Below are positions 25,653 to 34,376 of a stretch of DNA of 64,000 nucleotides, piece by piece. Origin of the DNA: Mesorhizobium sp. LNHC252B00 (GTDB taxonomy: Bacteria; Pseudomonadota; Alphaproteobacteria; Rhizobiales; Rhizobiaceae). Position 1 is the first letter of the stretch, and each line of letters begins with the position of its first letter. Both the position numbers and the translations under genes were made by a program. The notes below the pieces were generated by a model that was not told the origin of the DNA, did not search any database, and was given only the letters and a program-made list of their open reading frames with translations. The stretch is from positions 200,180 to 264,179 of the forward strand of contig NZ_AYWO01000001.1 in NCBI RefSeq assembly GCF_000502955.1. The letters are read 5' to 3'.

Positions 25653-27104
25653 ATGGGGATGCAGGGGACTTGGTTGAGGATGGCGGCGGCCGCGTTGCCC
25701 GGTCTGGCGGCGCTGTTGCTGTCGAGCCTGACGGCCGATGCAGCCGACCGGTTCATCGACGTATCGACCCCAAGCGTCCATCGGATTTTCCTGCCGATGT
25801 CGCAATCGGTAACGGTCCAGGTGAGTGCCAATCTGGGCGACATCGTCGTTGGCGACGAGAAGATCGCCGATGCCCAGCCGATGACCGACCGCACGCTCTA
25901 TGTCATCGGCAAGGGCGCCGGCACAACCACGGTCAATCTTTTCTCCACGGACAAGCGCTCGCTCGGCGCCCTCCAGGTCGAGGTCGGCGTCGATGTCAGC
26001 GACATGGCGCAGGCGATCCGCCAGGTGGCGCCAAGGTCGCGCATCGAAATCGGCTCGGTCAACGGCAGGGTCAGGCTCGGCGGCCATGTCAAGGACGGCG
26101 CGACGCTGGAGGCGATCATGGCAGTTGCGCAGGAATATGGCCCCGACGCCATCATCAATTCCGTCATCGTAGATGACAGCCAGCAGGTCAACCTCGAAGT
26201 GCGCGTGCTGGAAGCCAAGCGGAATGCCGGGCGCGACCTCGGCGTGTCGATTAGGAGCAAGAACGGGGATGGCACGACCCGTACAGGTACCGGTATTGCT
26301 GCCGTCGACGAAGACAATGTAGTGCTTGGGCCAGGCAATCTGGTCAGCGGCCTCCTGTCGAACACCAATCCGTTCGCGGCGCTGATCACCCGGGTTATCG
26401 ACAGCAACATCAAGGTCGACCTGATCATCGAGGCGCTGGAGGCCAAGGGCGTGGTGCGCACGCTGGCCGAGCCCAACCTCACCACGCTTTCCGGTGAGCC
26501 GGCCAGCTTCAATGCTGGCGGCCAGGTGCCGATCCGCAGCGTCAACAAGGATGGCGAAGTCCAGATCGAGTACAAGCAATTCGGCGTCAACCTTCTGTTC
26601 ACGCCGGTCGTGCTCGACGAAGGTAAGATCCATATGAGGCTGGCGCCGGAGGTCAGCGACCTGAACGGCTTCACCACCGCCGGCGACCCGATCTTCACCA
26701 ACCGCAAGCTGGAAACCGTCGTCGAACTGCGCGACGGCCAGAGCTTCGCCGTCGGCGGGCTTCTGTCCAGCAAGACCACCAAGCTTCAGAACCAGGTTCC
26801 GTGGCTCGGCCAGGTGCCGATTATCGGAACGCTGTTTCGCAATTCGAGCAATCAGAAGGAAGAAACCGAGCTGGTGGTCGTCGTCACGCCGCATATCGTG
26901 CGGCCGGTGAAGCCCGGCGAGCAGCTGGCGACGCCCTTCGACAAGACACGGCCGGCCAACGATCCGGAATTTTTCGTGCTCGGCCAGCTCGAGGTGAACA
27001 AGGACATGATCCGAAAATACGAAACGGGCGACGGCGTCACCGGCCCCTATGGCCACATGCTCGACTTCAAATCGAAGGACAAGATGCTCTATGTCAAGAA
27101 ATAG
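25653..27104 (+). CDS. cpaC: Flp pilus outer-membrane secretin (CpaC/RcpA)
   Basis: A 483-residue protein with a signal peptide. It has an N-terminal pilus-secretin domain (SQSVTVQVSANLGDIVVGDE), a BON-like segment (SVNGRVRLGGHVKDGATLEA) and the C-terminal secretin domain (TLAEPNLTTLSGEPASFNAG, VPWLGQVPIIGTLFRNSSNQ, ELVVVVTPHIVRP). It forms the outer-membrane channel for the Flp pilus. An ATG two codons in (25659) has the better-spaced GGGGAG. It follows cpaB by 48 bases and overlaps the following lipoprotein gene. Confidence 0.93.
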   Translation: MGMQGTWLRMAAAALPGLAALLLSSLTADAADRFIDVSTPSVHRIFLPMSQSVTVQVSANLGDIVVGDEKIADAQPMTDRTLYVIGKGAGTTTVNLFSTDKRSLGALQVEVGVDVSDMAQAIRQVAPRSRIEIGSVNGRVRLGGHVKDGATLEAIMAVAQEYGPDAIINSVIVDDSQQVNLEVRVLEAKRNAGRDLGVSIRSKNGDGTTRTGTGIAAVDEDNVVLGPGNLVSGLLSNTNPFAALITRVIDSNIKVDLIIEALEAKGVVRTLAEPNLTTLSGEPASFNAGGQVPIRSVNKDGEVQIEYKQFGVNLLFTPVVLDEGKIHMRLAPEVSDLNGFTTAGDPIFTNRKLETVVELRDGQSFAVGGLLSSKTTKLQNQVPWLGQVPIIGTLFRNSSNQKEETELVVVVTPHIVRPVKPGEQLATPFDKTRPANDPEFFVLGQLEVNKDMIRKYETGDGVTGPYGHMLDFKSKDKMLYVKK

Positions 27105-27381
27105 CGCCTTGATCCTCATCCTATGCGCCGCTGCGCTGTCGGGCTGTGCCGCGGACTATCTGAACCACTATGATTCGGTGACCCTGGCTGCCGGCGACAC
27201 ACAGAAATTCAATTCGCTGCTGCAGACGGTCGACCCGCTCAACCCAGCCTCCAGGAACACACACATCGAAGGCGACGGCACGCGCGCCGCAATTGTTGCG
27301 CACAATTACAAATTTCCACCGCCACCGCCACCGCCGCCGGCGATCACGGTCAATGTCGGTGGGTCGGGCGTGACACAGTGA
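27091..27381 (+). CDS. Short tad-locus lipoprotein
   Basis: A 96-residue protein starting inside the last codons of cpaC (14-base overlap). It has a lipoprotein signal MSRNSALILILCAAALSGCA (lipobox LSGC). A recognisable tad-locus segment follows (HYDSVTLAAGDTQKFNSLLQ, TVDPLNPASRNTHIEGDGTR). The C-terminus has eight consecutive prolines (KFPPPPPPPPAITVNVGGSG). Short proteins with the DSVTL-AGD / QTVDP pattern follow cpaC in other rhizobial tad loci, where a longer CpaD would otherwise be expected. The function is unknown; it is probably periplasmic and associated with the secretin. Confidence 0.8.
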   Translation: MSRNSALILILCAAALSGCAADYLNHYDSVTLAAGDTQKFNSLLQTVDPLNPASRNTHIEGDGTRAAIVAHNYKFPPPPPPPPAITVNVGGSGVTQ

Positions 27382-27452
27382 ACTGAACGGAAGGATGCGG
27401 AGGGCGCCGGGCATGCGAGGGCCTCTGGCGCAAGAAGGCAGAGAGTAAGGTC

Positions 27453-29006
27453 ATGTTGGGGACCATTCGTGCATTCTGGAACGATCAACGCGGGGTAGCG
27501 ATGATCCTGGTGGCTATCATGCTGCCGGTGATCATCGGTTTTGCCCTGCTGGTCATCGACATGGCCCGCGCCAACAGCCTGCATAACGACCTTCAGAAGG
27601 GCGCCGATGCGTTTGCACTCGCCGCGGCGGCTGAGCTCGATGGCGGGACCGATGCGATAACTCGCGCGGACAGCGCTCTTGCCACGCTTGTCTACAACAC
27701 ATACCGCTTCTCCGCTCAGGGCAGCCAGCAAACATTGGCGTCGAGCGGCATTACCCGGCGCTATCTAAGCAGCCTGCCGGCCAACGACAGCGACCCTATC
27801 GCCAACGCAAACGTGACCACGGATGCGACCCTCGCTCGCTTTATCGAAGTGACTGTAACGCCAACGGGTTTCGCGGCAATATTTCCGGCGTCGTTCCTCT
27901 CGGGAAATACCGCCAGCAACAGCTTCACTGTCGGAGCCAAGGCCGTCGCCGGGTTCAACAGCGCGGTGTGTGACCTTACTCCTGTTTTCATGTGCAATCC
28001 GTACGAAATGGTCAATGGCACCAATAGTGCCGGGGGTATCACACTGCAGCAGGCCGTAGCGGAGAGGCAATACCGACGGCGGCTCATTCAACTGCGAAGC
28101 GTTGGCGGAGGAGCTGCCTATTTCCCCGGCAATTTTGGATTCCTGAGCACCGACGGGAACGGCGCGAAAGATCTGGCGACCGCACTGGCATCATCAAAGC
28201 CGCAGGCTTGCTTTAGCAAGCGTGGCGTAACCACGGAGACTGGCGAGAAGGCCGGAAAGGTAAAGGCGGCAATAAATCTGCGGTTTGGCATGGAAGAGCC
28301 CAGTACACACAACGCCTTCAAGACTCCCGAATTCGGTCCTGCCACGAACGTACGCAAAGGCGGCTACCGAAATAACAGTGGTAATACTTGCCCGTCCTTA
28401 AGTGACTTCACTTTTGACGTAACGGGAAAGACACAAAGCCTTGGCTTGGACAACTGCTTTGCTACAGCAAATTGTCCATATTTGGGCGGACGCATGGGCG
28501 ATGGCAATTGGGACTTCACCACTTATTGGAATATCAATCATCGCGTCGGAAACAGTAACAATCCAAAGCCAATCCCTTCCGAAATTGCGGGCACCGGAAC
28601 CAACCTGCCGACCCGCTACGAAGTCTATCGTTCTGAAATCAAGAATAATCTGATCGCCGACCTGTCTCCCAATCCTGCGAAAGAATCTGGTGTACCCGAG
28701 AACAAATGCCAGCCGGCCGTCGCAACTGTGGACCGCCGACTTCTTTACGGGGCAATAATCAACTGCCAGGCGCTGCAGGCGGATCCCAGCGTCAATCTTA
28801 GCGGCAAGACGCCAAATCTTCCTGTTGAAGCGTTTGCCAGTTTCTTTCTTACACAACCGATAAGAACCGACCGCTGCACCGGCAAAGGAACGACTTGTTT
28901 CGACTACGACGCGGATATATTCGTCGAACTCGTCGACGTCACAGGCCACGCCGGCCAAGGCACACTCAATAACTTCCTCCGCGACGAACCGCAGCTTTAC
29001 AGGTGA
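27453..29006 (+). CDS. TadG-like pilus assembly protein
   Basis: A 517-residue protein with an N-terminal TadE/TadG-type membrane helix (DQRGVAMILVAIMLPVIIGF, about 10-30) followed by DMARANSLHNDLQKGADAFA, which resembles mature prepilin-like sequences. The rest is a large periplasmic region with several cysteines and no vWA MIDAS motif visible, so it is a TadG-like rather than a classical vWA TadG. It heads a run of three such genes, each only a few bases apart, and its protein is likely a minor or anchoring component of the Flp apparatus. Confidence 0.83.
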   Translation: MLGTIRAFWNDQRGVAMILVAIMLPVIIGFALLVIDMARANSLHNDLQKGADAFALAAAAELDGGTDAITRADSALATLVYNTYRFSAQGSQQTLASSGITRRYLSSLPANDSDPIANANVTTDATLARFIEVTVTPTGFAAIFPASFLSGNTASNSFTVGAKAVAGFNSAVCDLTPVFMCNPYEMVNGTNSAGGITLQQAVAERQYRRRLIQLRSVGGGAAYFPGNFGFLSTDGNGAKDLATALASSKPQACFSKRGVTTETGEKAGKVKAAINLRFGMEEPSTHNAFKTPEFGPATNVRKGGYRNNSGNTCPSLSDFTFDVTGKTQSLGLDNCFATANCPYLGGRMGDGNWDFTTYWNINHRVGNSNNPKPIPSEIAGTGTNLPTRYEVYRSEIKNNLIADLSPNPAKESGVPENKCQPAVATVDRRLLYGAIINCQALQADPSVNLSGKTPNLPVEAFASFFLTQPIRTDRCTGKGTTCFDYDADIFVELVDVTGHAGQGTLNNFLRDEPQLYR

Positions 29007-29010
29007 TGTG

Positions 29011-29538
29011 ATGCTGACGGTATTGAGGTCAATTTTACATAGGTTTGGTTGCGAGGAGCGAGGCGCGGTTCTTGTCGAAATGACGCTGATTACGCCCTTG
29101 ATGATCAGCCTTTCCGCCGGTGTTTTCGAGTTCGGCAACCTTCTCCACCAGAAGCTGCTGATCGAGGCTGGCCTCAATGATGGGGCTCGTTATGCAGCGC
29201 GATGCAATCAGACATTCAATACGGCGATCAACTGCGTCACCTATGCAAAGAATATCGCTGCCACAGGATCATACGATTGCGGGGGAAATTGCACGGTTGC
29301 AAGCCGGGTCACCGGTTGGCTGCCGGCGGCCGTCACGGTCGATCTCAATCACCTCGTTATCGCGGTGACCGTCGACCCAAATACTGGCTTGGCGAACTAC
29401 CACAGCACAACCGCCAGCGTCCGGGTTGTCCGGCTCGAAACGTCTTTCACATACACCGGCGCGTCCTTGCTCAACTATCTCGGTGTGGGGCCGATCACCT
29501 TCTCTGCCGGCCACGAAGAACGATACACCGGGTGGTGA
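29011..29538 (+). CDS. tadE: TadE-like pseudopilin, first copy
   Basis: A 175-residue protein with the TadE motif CEERGAVLVEMTLITPLMIS: a processing-like glycine, glutamate at +5, then a hydrophobic helix. FEFGNLLHQKLLIEAGLNDGA is the conserved continuation. The C-terminal part is periplasmic with cysteines (CGGNCTVAS). It is likely matured by CpaA. The ATG follows the stop of the previous gene by 4 bases; a GTG one codon earlier is possible. Confidence 0.85.
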   Translation: MLTVLRSILHRFGCEERGAVLVEMTLITPLMISLSAGVFEFGNLLHQKLLIEAGLNDGARYAARCNQTFNTAINCVTYAKNIAATGSYDCGGNCTVASRVTGWLPAAVTVDLNHLVIAVTVDPNTGLANYHSTTASVRVVRLETSFTYTGASLLNYLGVGPITFSAGHEERYTGW

Positions 29539-29539
29539 A

Positions 29540-30181
29540 ATGCACGCATTAGCCCGGTTCAGGAAAGAGCAAGACGGCGCGGCGATGGTGGAAGCCGCCA
29601 TCAGCATGACGCTGCTGCTGATACTGACCCTTGGCTTCGTGGATTTTGGCTACGCTTGGTATCAATGGAATTCCGCGACCAAAGCCGTGGAAATCGGGGC
29701 ACGTATGGCTTCGATCTCAGACCCGATTGCGCCCCAAATCGCGGCGGCTGGACTGACGACAACACCAGGCGATCCGATCCCTGTGGGCAACTACGATTTT
29801 ACGTGCAATGGCGCCACCAGCACTTGCAGTTGTATCGGCACGGGATGCACAGCAACATTCACCGCCGACAATTTCAACAAGATCTTTCGCGGGGACGCGA
29901 CGGGTACCGGCATCTGCCCACCACTCGTCGCGGGACAACGGCCGGGCATGTGCCACTTCTTCCCAAAGCTCCAGCCCGCCAATGTGGTCGTCCGATATGC
30001 GGCCACGGGGTTGGGCTATCAGACCCGTCCGGGCGGACCAGTGCCGACAATAACGGTCAGCTTGCAAGGCGTGACATTCCAGTTCTTCTTTCTCGGCGCC
30101 TTGCTCGGTTTCAATAACGTCACAATGCCCTCCATGCTAAGCACCGTCACGGGCGAAGACTTGAAGAGTACCGCGCCATGA
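29540..30181 (+). CDS. TadE/TadF-like pseudopilin, second copy
   Basis: A 213-residue protein with KEQDGAAMVEAAISMTLLLI at the N-terminus, then FVDFGYAWYQWNSATKAVEI, typical of TadE/F pseudopilins. The middle has clustered cysteines (CNGATSTCSCIGTGCTATF). It starts two bases after the first TadE-like gene stops and overlaps cpaE by ATGA. Three TadE/G-like proteins in a row suggest a minor-pilin complex. Confidence 0.85.
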   Translation: MHALARFRKEQDGAAMVEAAISMTLLLILTLGFVDFGYAWYQWNSATKAVEIGARMASISDPIAPQIAAAGLTTTPGDPIPVGNYDFTCNGATSTCSCIGTGCTATFTADNFNKIFRGDATGTGICPPLVAGQRPGMCHFFPKLQPANVVVRYAATGLGYQTRPGGPVPTITVSLQGVTFQFFFLGALLGFNNVTMPSMLSTVTGEDLKSTAP

Positions 30182-31341
30182 ATGCCATCAACACCAAGGT
30201 TACGCCGACCAAGCGAAAGCAGGTTGCGCTGTTCTCTTCGGATGCGGATTTCAAGCGCGATGTGGCGACGCGGCTCGATGCGCTGGCGATCTATGATGTC
30301 AAGGTTTCCGAGACGGGCGACTTTCTCAAGGGGCCGCCCGCCGATACGCGCCCGGGCATCGTCATCCTCGATCTCGGCAATGGCGAACTGCTCGGCAGGC
30401 CCGGCATCGTCGAGGCCCGCGCGCTGTGGGCTACCGTGCCGCTGATCGCGGTTTCCGACGAGCTGACGTCGGAACGGACGCGCGTGCTGGTGCGGATGAA
30501 CGCCTCGGACTGGCTGCACAAGCCGCTTGACGGCAAGGAGCTGCTCAACGCGGTGACCTTCCACGATACCGGCAACCAGGGAGCCAGAAGCCGCATCATC
30601 ACCTTCATCGGCGCCAGCGGCGGCGCAGGCGCCACGACGATGGCGCTGTCGGCGGCCGAATTCCTGGCCTCCAAATCGGCCGAGCGCGCGGCATCCACCT
30701 GCCTGGTCGATCTCGATTTCCAGAGCGCCAATTGCGGCGCCTATCTCAACCTGTTCAACCAGTTCGACCTTGCCGGCATCATCGGCCAGCCGGAGCGGCT
30801 CGATGTCGAGTTGATGGATGTCATCAAGCTGTCGCGCCCGTCCGGCCTCACCCTCTATGCGTTCGAGCGGCCGCAACTGCCGTTCGAGCCGCACGGCAGC
30901 GATTTCGTCTTCCGGCTGCTGGATCTCGTCGCCTACCGCTTCGACGACATCGTCATCGACCTGCCCAATCTCGAAACGCCCTGGCACGATTCCGTGCTGT
31001 CGACGAGCGACGAGATCTTCATCGTCTTCGAGCTCAATGTCGCTTCGCTGCGGCAAGGCAAGCGGCTCTACAAGAAGATCCGCGAGCTGCGCGGCAACGC
31101 GGTTAACATCACGCTCGTCGCCAACAAGCACAAGCGCAAATGGTTCGGGAACCACTTTTCGCGCAGCGAACTCGAAAAGATATTCAAGGCGCCGCACATC
31201 AAGTCGGTGGCGCTGGACAACGCGCTTCTGACCGACGCGCTGAACAGGGCCATCCCGCCATCGGAAGTGGATGGGCGGGCGCGCTTCAACAAGGACCTGA
31301 AGCGGATGTTCAAAGAGCGGCTCGATGACGCTGCCCGATAG
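30178..31341 (+). CDS. cpaE: Pilus localisation/assembly protein (CpaE/TadZ)
   Basis: A 387-residue protein with an N-terminal receiver-like pseudo-domain (VALFSSDADFKRDVATRLDA to about 130) and a C-terminal MinD/ParA-like ATPase. The ATPase has the deviant P-loop GASGGAGATT (145-154) and LVDLDFQSANCGAYLNL. CpaE/TadZ proteins place the Flp machine at a cell pole. It overlaps the second TadE-like gene by 4 bases and the next gene by 17. Confidence 0.92.
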   Translation: MNAINTKVTPTKRKQVALFSSDADFKRDVATRLDALAIYDVKVSETGDFLKGPPADTRPGIVILDLGNGELLGRPGIVEARALWATVPLIAVSDELTSERTRVLVRMNASDWLHKPLDGKELLNAVTFHDTGNQGARSRIITFIGASGGAGATTMALSAAEFLASKSAERAASTCLVDLDFQSANCGAYLNLFNQFDLAGIIGQPERLDVELMDVIKLSRPSGLTLYAFERPQLPFEPHGSDFVFRLLDLVAYRFDDIVIDLPNLETPWHDSVLSTSDEIFIVFELNVASLRQGKRLYKKIRELRGNAVNITLVANKHKRKWFGNHFSRSELEKIFKAPHIKSVALDNALLTDALNRAIPPSEVDGRARFNKDLKRMFKERLDDAAR

Positions 31342-31924
31342 ACACCGGATCGCGAGATACCGGATCGCTGGGCGGCTGGCCGGCGCCTGCGTGCTCGGCG
31401 TGGCGCTGGCGCTGTCCGTGCAGGACTTCGCCGAGGCGCGCTCGGTCGAGCGGCCGCCGCTGCCTGCGATGGGACCCAGCCTGCGCAAGGCCGTTGCCTT
31501 CGCAACCGCCGAGCAGCCGGGGACGATCATCATCCGCAAGGACGAGAAGGCGCTTTACCTGGTGACCCGCCAGGGCCAGGCGCTGCGCTACCAGATCAGC
31601 GTCGGGCGCGACGGGTTCGGCTGGACGGGCGTCGTCAAGGTGGGGGCGAAGACCGAATGGCCGGAGTGGCGCCCGCCACAGGACATGCGTGTCCGCCAGC
31701 CGGAGCTGCCGAAAATGGTGCCCGCCGGTCCCTACAATCCGCTGGGCGCACGGGCGCTCTATCTGTCCCGGGACGGGCGCGACACGCTCTACCGCATCCA
31801 CGGCACCAACGATCCGTCGGGGGTTGGCTTCGACGGGACATCGGGTTGTTTTCGTCTTACAAACACGGATGTGATCGATCTTTTCAAGCGCGTCGCGGTC
31901 GGCGCAAAGGTGGTGGTCCAATGA
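31325..31924 (+). CDS. L,D-transpeptidase (YkuD family) at the end of the tad unit
   Basis: A 199-residue protein with a membrane signal (RLAGACVLGVALALSVQDFAEA) and a YkuD domain. The catalytic motif is kept: HGTNDP (H159) and SGCFRLTN (C175, R177). Such enzymes make 3-3 peptidoglycan cross-links or attach proteins to peptidoglycan in the periplasm. Its start lies inside the end of cpaE (17 bases overlap), so it is cotranscribed with the pilus genes. This suggests a link to wall remodelling around the pilus channel, which is an inference. Confidence 0.87.
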   Translation: MTLPDRHRIARYRIAGRLAGACVLGVALALSVQDFAEARSVERPPLPAMGPSLRKAVAFATAEQPGTIIIRKDEKALYLVTRQGQALRYQISVGRDGFGWTGVVKVGAKTEWPEWRPPQDMRVRQPELPKMVPAGPYNPLGARALYLSRDGRDTLYRIHGTNDPSGVGFDGTSGCFRLTNTDVIDLFKRVAVGAKVVVQ

Positions 31925-32517
31925 CGACGATCAGCGAACCGGACATGCCGGCGATCGACGTCGGAAACCATGAACGGCGCGAACAGGACGCCATCGAGAG
32001 ACCCAGCAAAACAAAGGCGATCGGCATTCTCATCGCCAGCGGTGCCTTGCTGATCACCGCGGTCAACATGGCGGCCGCGGTCTATCTCTATCGGGGCATC
32101 AGCGACCTGCGTTTCGTCGAGGCGCGGCTGGCGCAGCTTGGAGCGTTCGAGCAGCGGATCGCGGCACGGCTCGACACGGTCAACAACGGCTTCCAGAGCC
32201 GGTTCGAGAAACTGGACAGCCAGCTGCAAGGCAGCTTCAACGAGATCAATGGCAACATTGCCCGGTTGGCCAAGAATATACCGGTCGCCGGCGGCGAGGC
32301 CGTGTCGAGTGCGGCGGAACCGTCCGAGATCACCACCAGCACGCTGGCGGAAGCGCCCGAAGCTCTCGAAGGCGACAGCGCGAGCGAACCCAACGTCATC
32401 GCAGCGCCGCCTGCGCCCAGGAAGAGGACCGCACCGGCGGCGCCTCCTCCCCCAAGCTCCAACTACCAGCGTGTGGAGCAGCCTGACGGCAAGGTCTATT
32501 ACCGCAGGATCAACTAG
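31921..32517 (+). CDS. Membrane-anchored coiled-coil protein of unknown function
   Basis: A 198-residue protein not recognised as any family. It has an acidic N-terminus, one membrane helix (KAIGILIASGALLITAVNMA, about 37-56) and a coiled-coil-like stretch (RFVEARLAQLGAFEQRIAAR, then ARLDTVNNGFQSRFEKLDSQ). The tail is Ala/Pro-rich and ends in SNYQRVEQPDGKVYYRRIN. It overlaps the L,D-transpeptidase by ATGA and is the last plus-strand gene of the tad unit. It may help anchor the pilus apparatus. Confidence 0.75.
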   Translation: MTTISEPDMPAIDVGNHERREQDAIERPSKTKAIGILIASGALLITAVNMAAAVYLYRGISDLRFVEARLAQLGAFEQRIAARLDTVNNGFQSRFEKLDSQLQGSFNEINGNIARLAKNIPVAGGEAVSSAAEPSEITTSTLAEAPEALEGDSASEPNVIAAPPAPRKRTAPAAPPPPSSNYQRVEQPDGKVYYRRIN

Positions 32518-32525
32518 TCTGCGGT

Positions 32526-33062
32526 TTAGAGATCGCGCTGCAGGGCCAGGCTGCGGATGGACCGGGCTTCGGTCCGCGCCCGCGCTTCGCCGAGGAAGGC
32601 GATGTGGCAGTATGCACAGGCCGTGACGCCCAGAAGCAGCACCAGGCTGTTCTTCAGGGTGAAATCAACCGCCAGCGAGAATGGAAGGCCGCTGGGCGAC
32701 GTGAACGCGGCGATCGTGCTCGCCGTTTCCGAGTGGCTGCCGGTCGCGATCATCAGCCCGGCGAAAATCAGCGCGACGTGGTTGGCGAGGAAGAAGAAAG
32801 CCGACCTTCTGGTGTTGCACGCCATCCAGCAGACGATCGATGCCGCGGCAAGGATAGCGGCGTCGAGAGCCATCGAGCCCCCCAGATTGAAATCGACCTG
32901 CTGCCAAAGCATCGTCGCCAACGGACGCAGTTCAAGCCATATCCACCATGCGGTGGGGCTGGCCGGATAGGCGCCCAGCAAGAAGGTCGCCATGCGCTCC
33001 CCTGCCAGGATCGCAAGAATGAGAAACGGGAAGGCAAAAAGCAGAAGCGGCTTGCGTTTCAT
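32526..33062 (-). CDS. Small polytopic membrane protein, unknown
   Basis: A 178-residue hydrophobic protein with about five membrane helices, from MKRKPLLLFAFPFLILAIL to NSLVLLLGVTACAYCHIAFL. The ATG has GAGGGA upstream and 16 further codons are ignored. No family is recognised. It ends 8 bases from the convergent coiled-coil gene and has no same-strand partner nearby. Confidence 0.65.
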   Translation of the reverse strand: MKRKPLLLFAFPFLILAILAGERMATFLLGAYPASPTAWWIWLELRPLATMLWQQVDFNLGGSMALDAAILAAASIVCWMACNTRRSAFFFLANHVALIFAGLMIATGSHSETASTIAAFTSPSGLPFSLAVDFTLKNSLVLLLGVTACAYCHIAFLGEARARTEARSIRSLALQRDL

Positions 33063-33315
33063 GTTCCCTCGCCAATCTGCCAGCCAGAATAGACTGCATA
33101 GATTGCGCAAGGCTTAACGGTTCAATCAAAAATGTCCTGATGGCTGTGAAGGTGGGCCGCGATTGCTTGCCGTCATGGAACAACCCGGCCCGTCCGCCGT
33201 TCGAAGAGCCTCGGGGTCTTTTGAACTGGGCGGCAAGCCTCAGATATTGCTCATCGTGAACGCGGATATCCAGGGACGTCAGCCCATTGGACGCATGCGC
33301 GAACCGCCTCTGCGG

Positions 33316-33756
33316 CTAGTGCCCACGCGCAAGCAGCCAAACAGCCACCAGCCGGGTGAGTGGGCCGGTGATCGCGCTAGCCCAGGTAGTCCTGGCGCGC
33401 TCTCGGCGGTCTTTGCGTTCTTGACCGATCATGTTTTGGACTTCAGAGCAACCAAGTGGCGTCAGTACCCAGCTGTTGAGCTGAGACGATCTTCTCCACA
33501 TTGGGCTGTTGTCGTCCGCGCAAGCAATCGACATATTGAGATAATCCGCCTTCCGGATCAGCCGCCGGGTCTTTATCTCCGCAATCTGTTCATAGTATAT
33601 CAATGTTTCCCAATAGTGTCGGTACTCTAACTTTTCCCGTTGCGCAGGTGTGCAAGCATTTGCCAGGTCGATGTCATAGGCGTGGTCGAGCTTCCTGATG
33701 GTTCGCCGGTACGCCGCAATTTCTAACAAGTCATTGATTTCTAATTGTATCGTCAT
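33316..33756 (-). CDS. Hypothetical cytoplasmic protein
   Basis: A 146-residue protein rich in charged residues (MTIQLEINDLLEIAAYRRTI, then RRLIRKADYLNMSIACADDN), ending with one hydrophobic stretch (SAITGPLTRLVAVWLLARGH) that may be a membrane tail. A GGGGAGG ribosome site stands correctly before the ATG, the best support that the gene is real. No family is recognised. The flanks are less GC-rich than the neighbouring operons. Confidence 0.55.
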   Translation of the reverse strand: MTIQLEINDLLEIAAYRRTIRKLDHAYDIDLANACTPAQREKLEYRHYWETLIYYEQIAEIKTRRLIRKADYLNMSIACADDNSPMWRRSSQLNSWVLTPLGCSEVQNMIGQERKDRRERARTTWASAITGPLTRLVAVWLLARGH

Positions 33757-33788
33757 ATGACCTCCCCGCGCCGAAATAAAACGCTACG

Positions 33789-33802
33789 ACGTCATGTGAC
33801 GT
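33789..33802. promoter_or_regulatory. Perfect palindrome, candidate operator
   Basis: ACGTCATGTGACGT is fully symmetric about the central TG with 6-bp arms. Its position upstream of the minus-strand gene 33316-33756 fits a repressor or activator site. No regulator can be named. Confidence 0.3.
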
Positions 33803-34186
33803 TCGGTCCATTCCACTACTTGGTTAAGCTCACAAGTCAAAAGAACTAGACGGCGAGTAGCATAGCATCGGACGATCTGGTTCTGAAAAGCTTCGCCTAG
33901 CTCCGTCTTGGGCGGCATGGCTACCGGTCCGTTGGGCGCGAAACCGTGCCGCACCGATCTGCCTGATTTGGGAATGGCGCTGTGTTGAGCCCCGTTAACG
34001 CCGATGCGGATTCTTACGCTCGATTTAGACGCCTTGCATCGTTGACGTTTTAAGCTTTGGCCATTTCCGTTTTACCTTTATTGGCCAAAGACGGTATTGC
34101 TTGGCACCACCAATAGGATTAATTGCGTCGCTGCAAAGAGGCCCTGTAAAATTGACCGGTGCGGGTGCGTAACCTAAGCCCGCCGC

Positions 34187-34240
34187 AATGGCCGGTGCGG
34201 TCCTCACGTCCCCGGAGGGCTGCCCCCCGCACCGGCCATT
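34187..34240. repeat. 14-bp inverted repeat with a structured loop
   Basis: AATGGCCGGTGCGG (34187-34200) and CCGCACCGGCCATT (34227-34240) are exact complements separated by 26 bases that contain a CCC/GGG sub-hairpin. A further ACCGGTGCGG copy lies at 34155-34164. It has no clear T tract, so it could be a repeat element or a structured RNA rather than a plain terminator. Confidence 0.5.
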
Positions 34241-34376
34241 TCCGTTACGCTCTGGTAGTCGGCGACGGTTGGGGATCGATCTAAAGACTGATGCGCGACG
34301 AGGCCAGCTGCGGCGTGGAAACACCGAGGCACTCCCCCGCGAGGGAGAGCCGGCCGCAGTTGAGATCAGAATGATG

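Larger units (their letters stand above)
33757..34376. other. Intergenic stretch with a dyad and a large hairpin
   Basis: No convincing gene is present. A 125-codon minus-strand frame (34025-34402) overlaps the end of the Crp-type gene and reads as low-complexity arginine/proline sequence. Two elements stand out. A 14-bp perfect palindrome ACGTCA-TG-TGACGT lies at 33789-33802, 32 bases before the hypothetical gene. The other is the inverted repeat at 34187-34240. Confidence 0.6.

Noticed and set aside
24579..27119. An 846-codon minus-strand frame over cpaB and cpaC
   Set aside because: It is a long antisense opening caused by GC-rich codon usage of real pilus genes on the plus strand.
30019..31539. 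A 506-codon minus-strand frame over cpaE
   Set aside because: Shadow of cpaE; no recognisable features.
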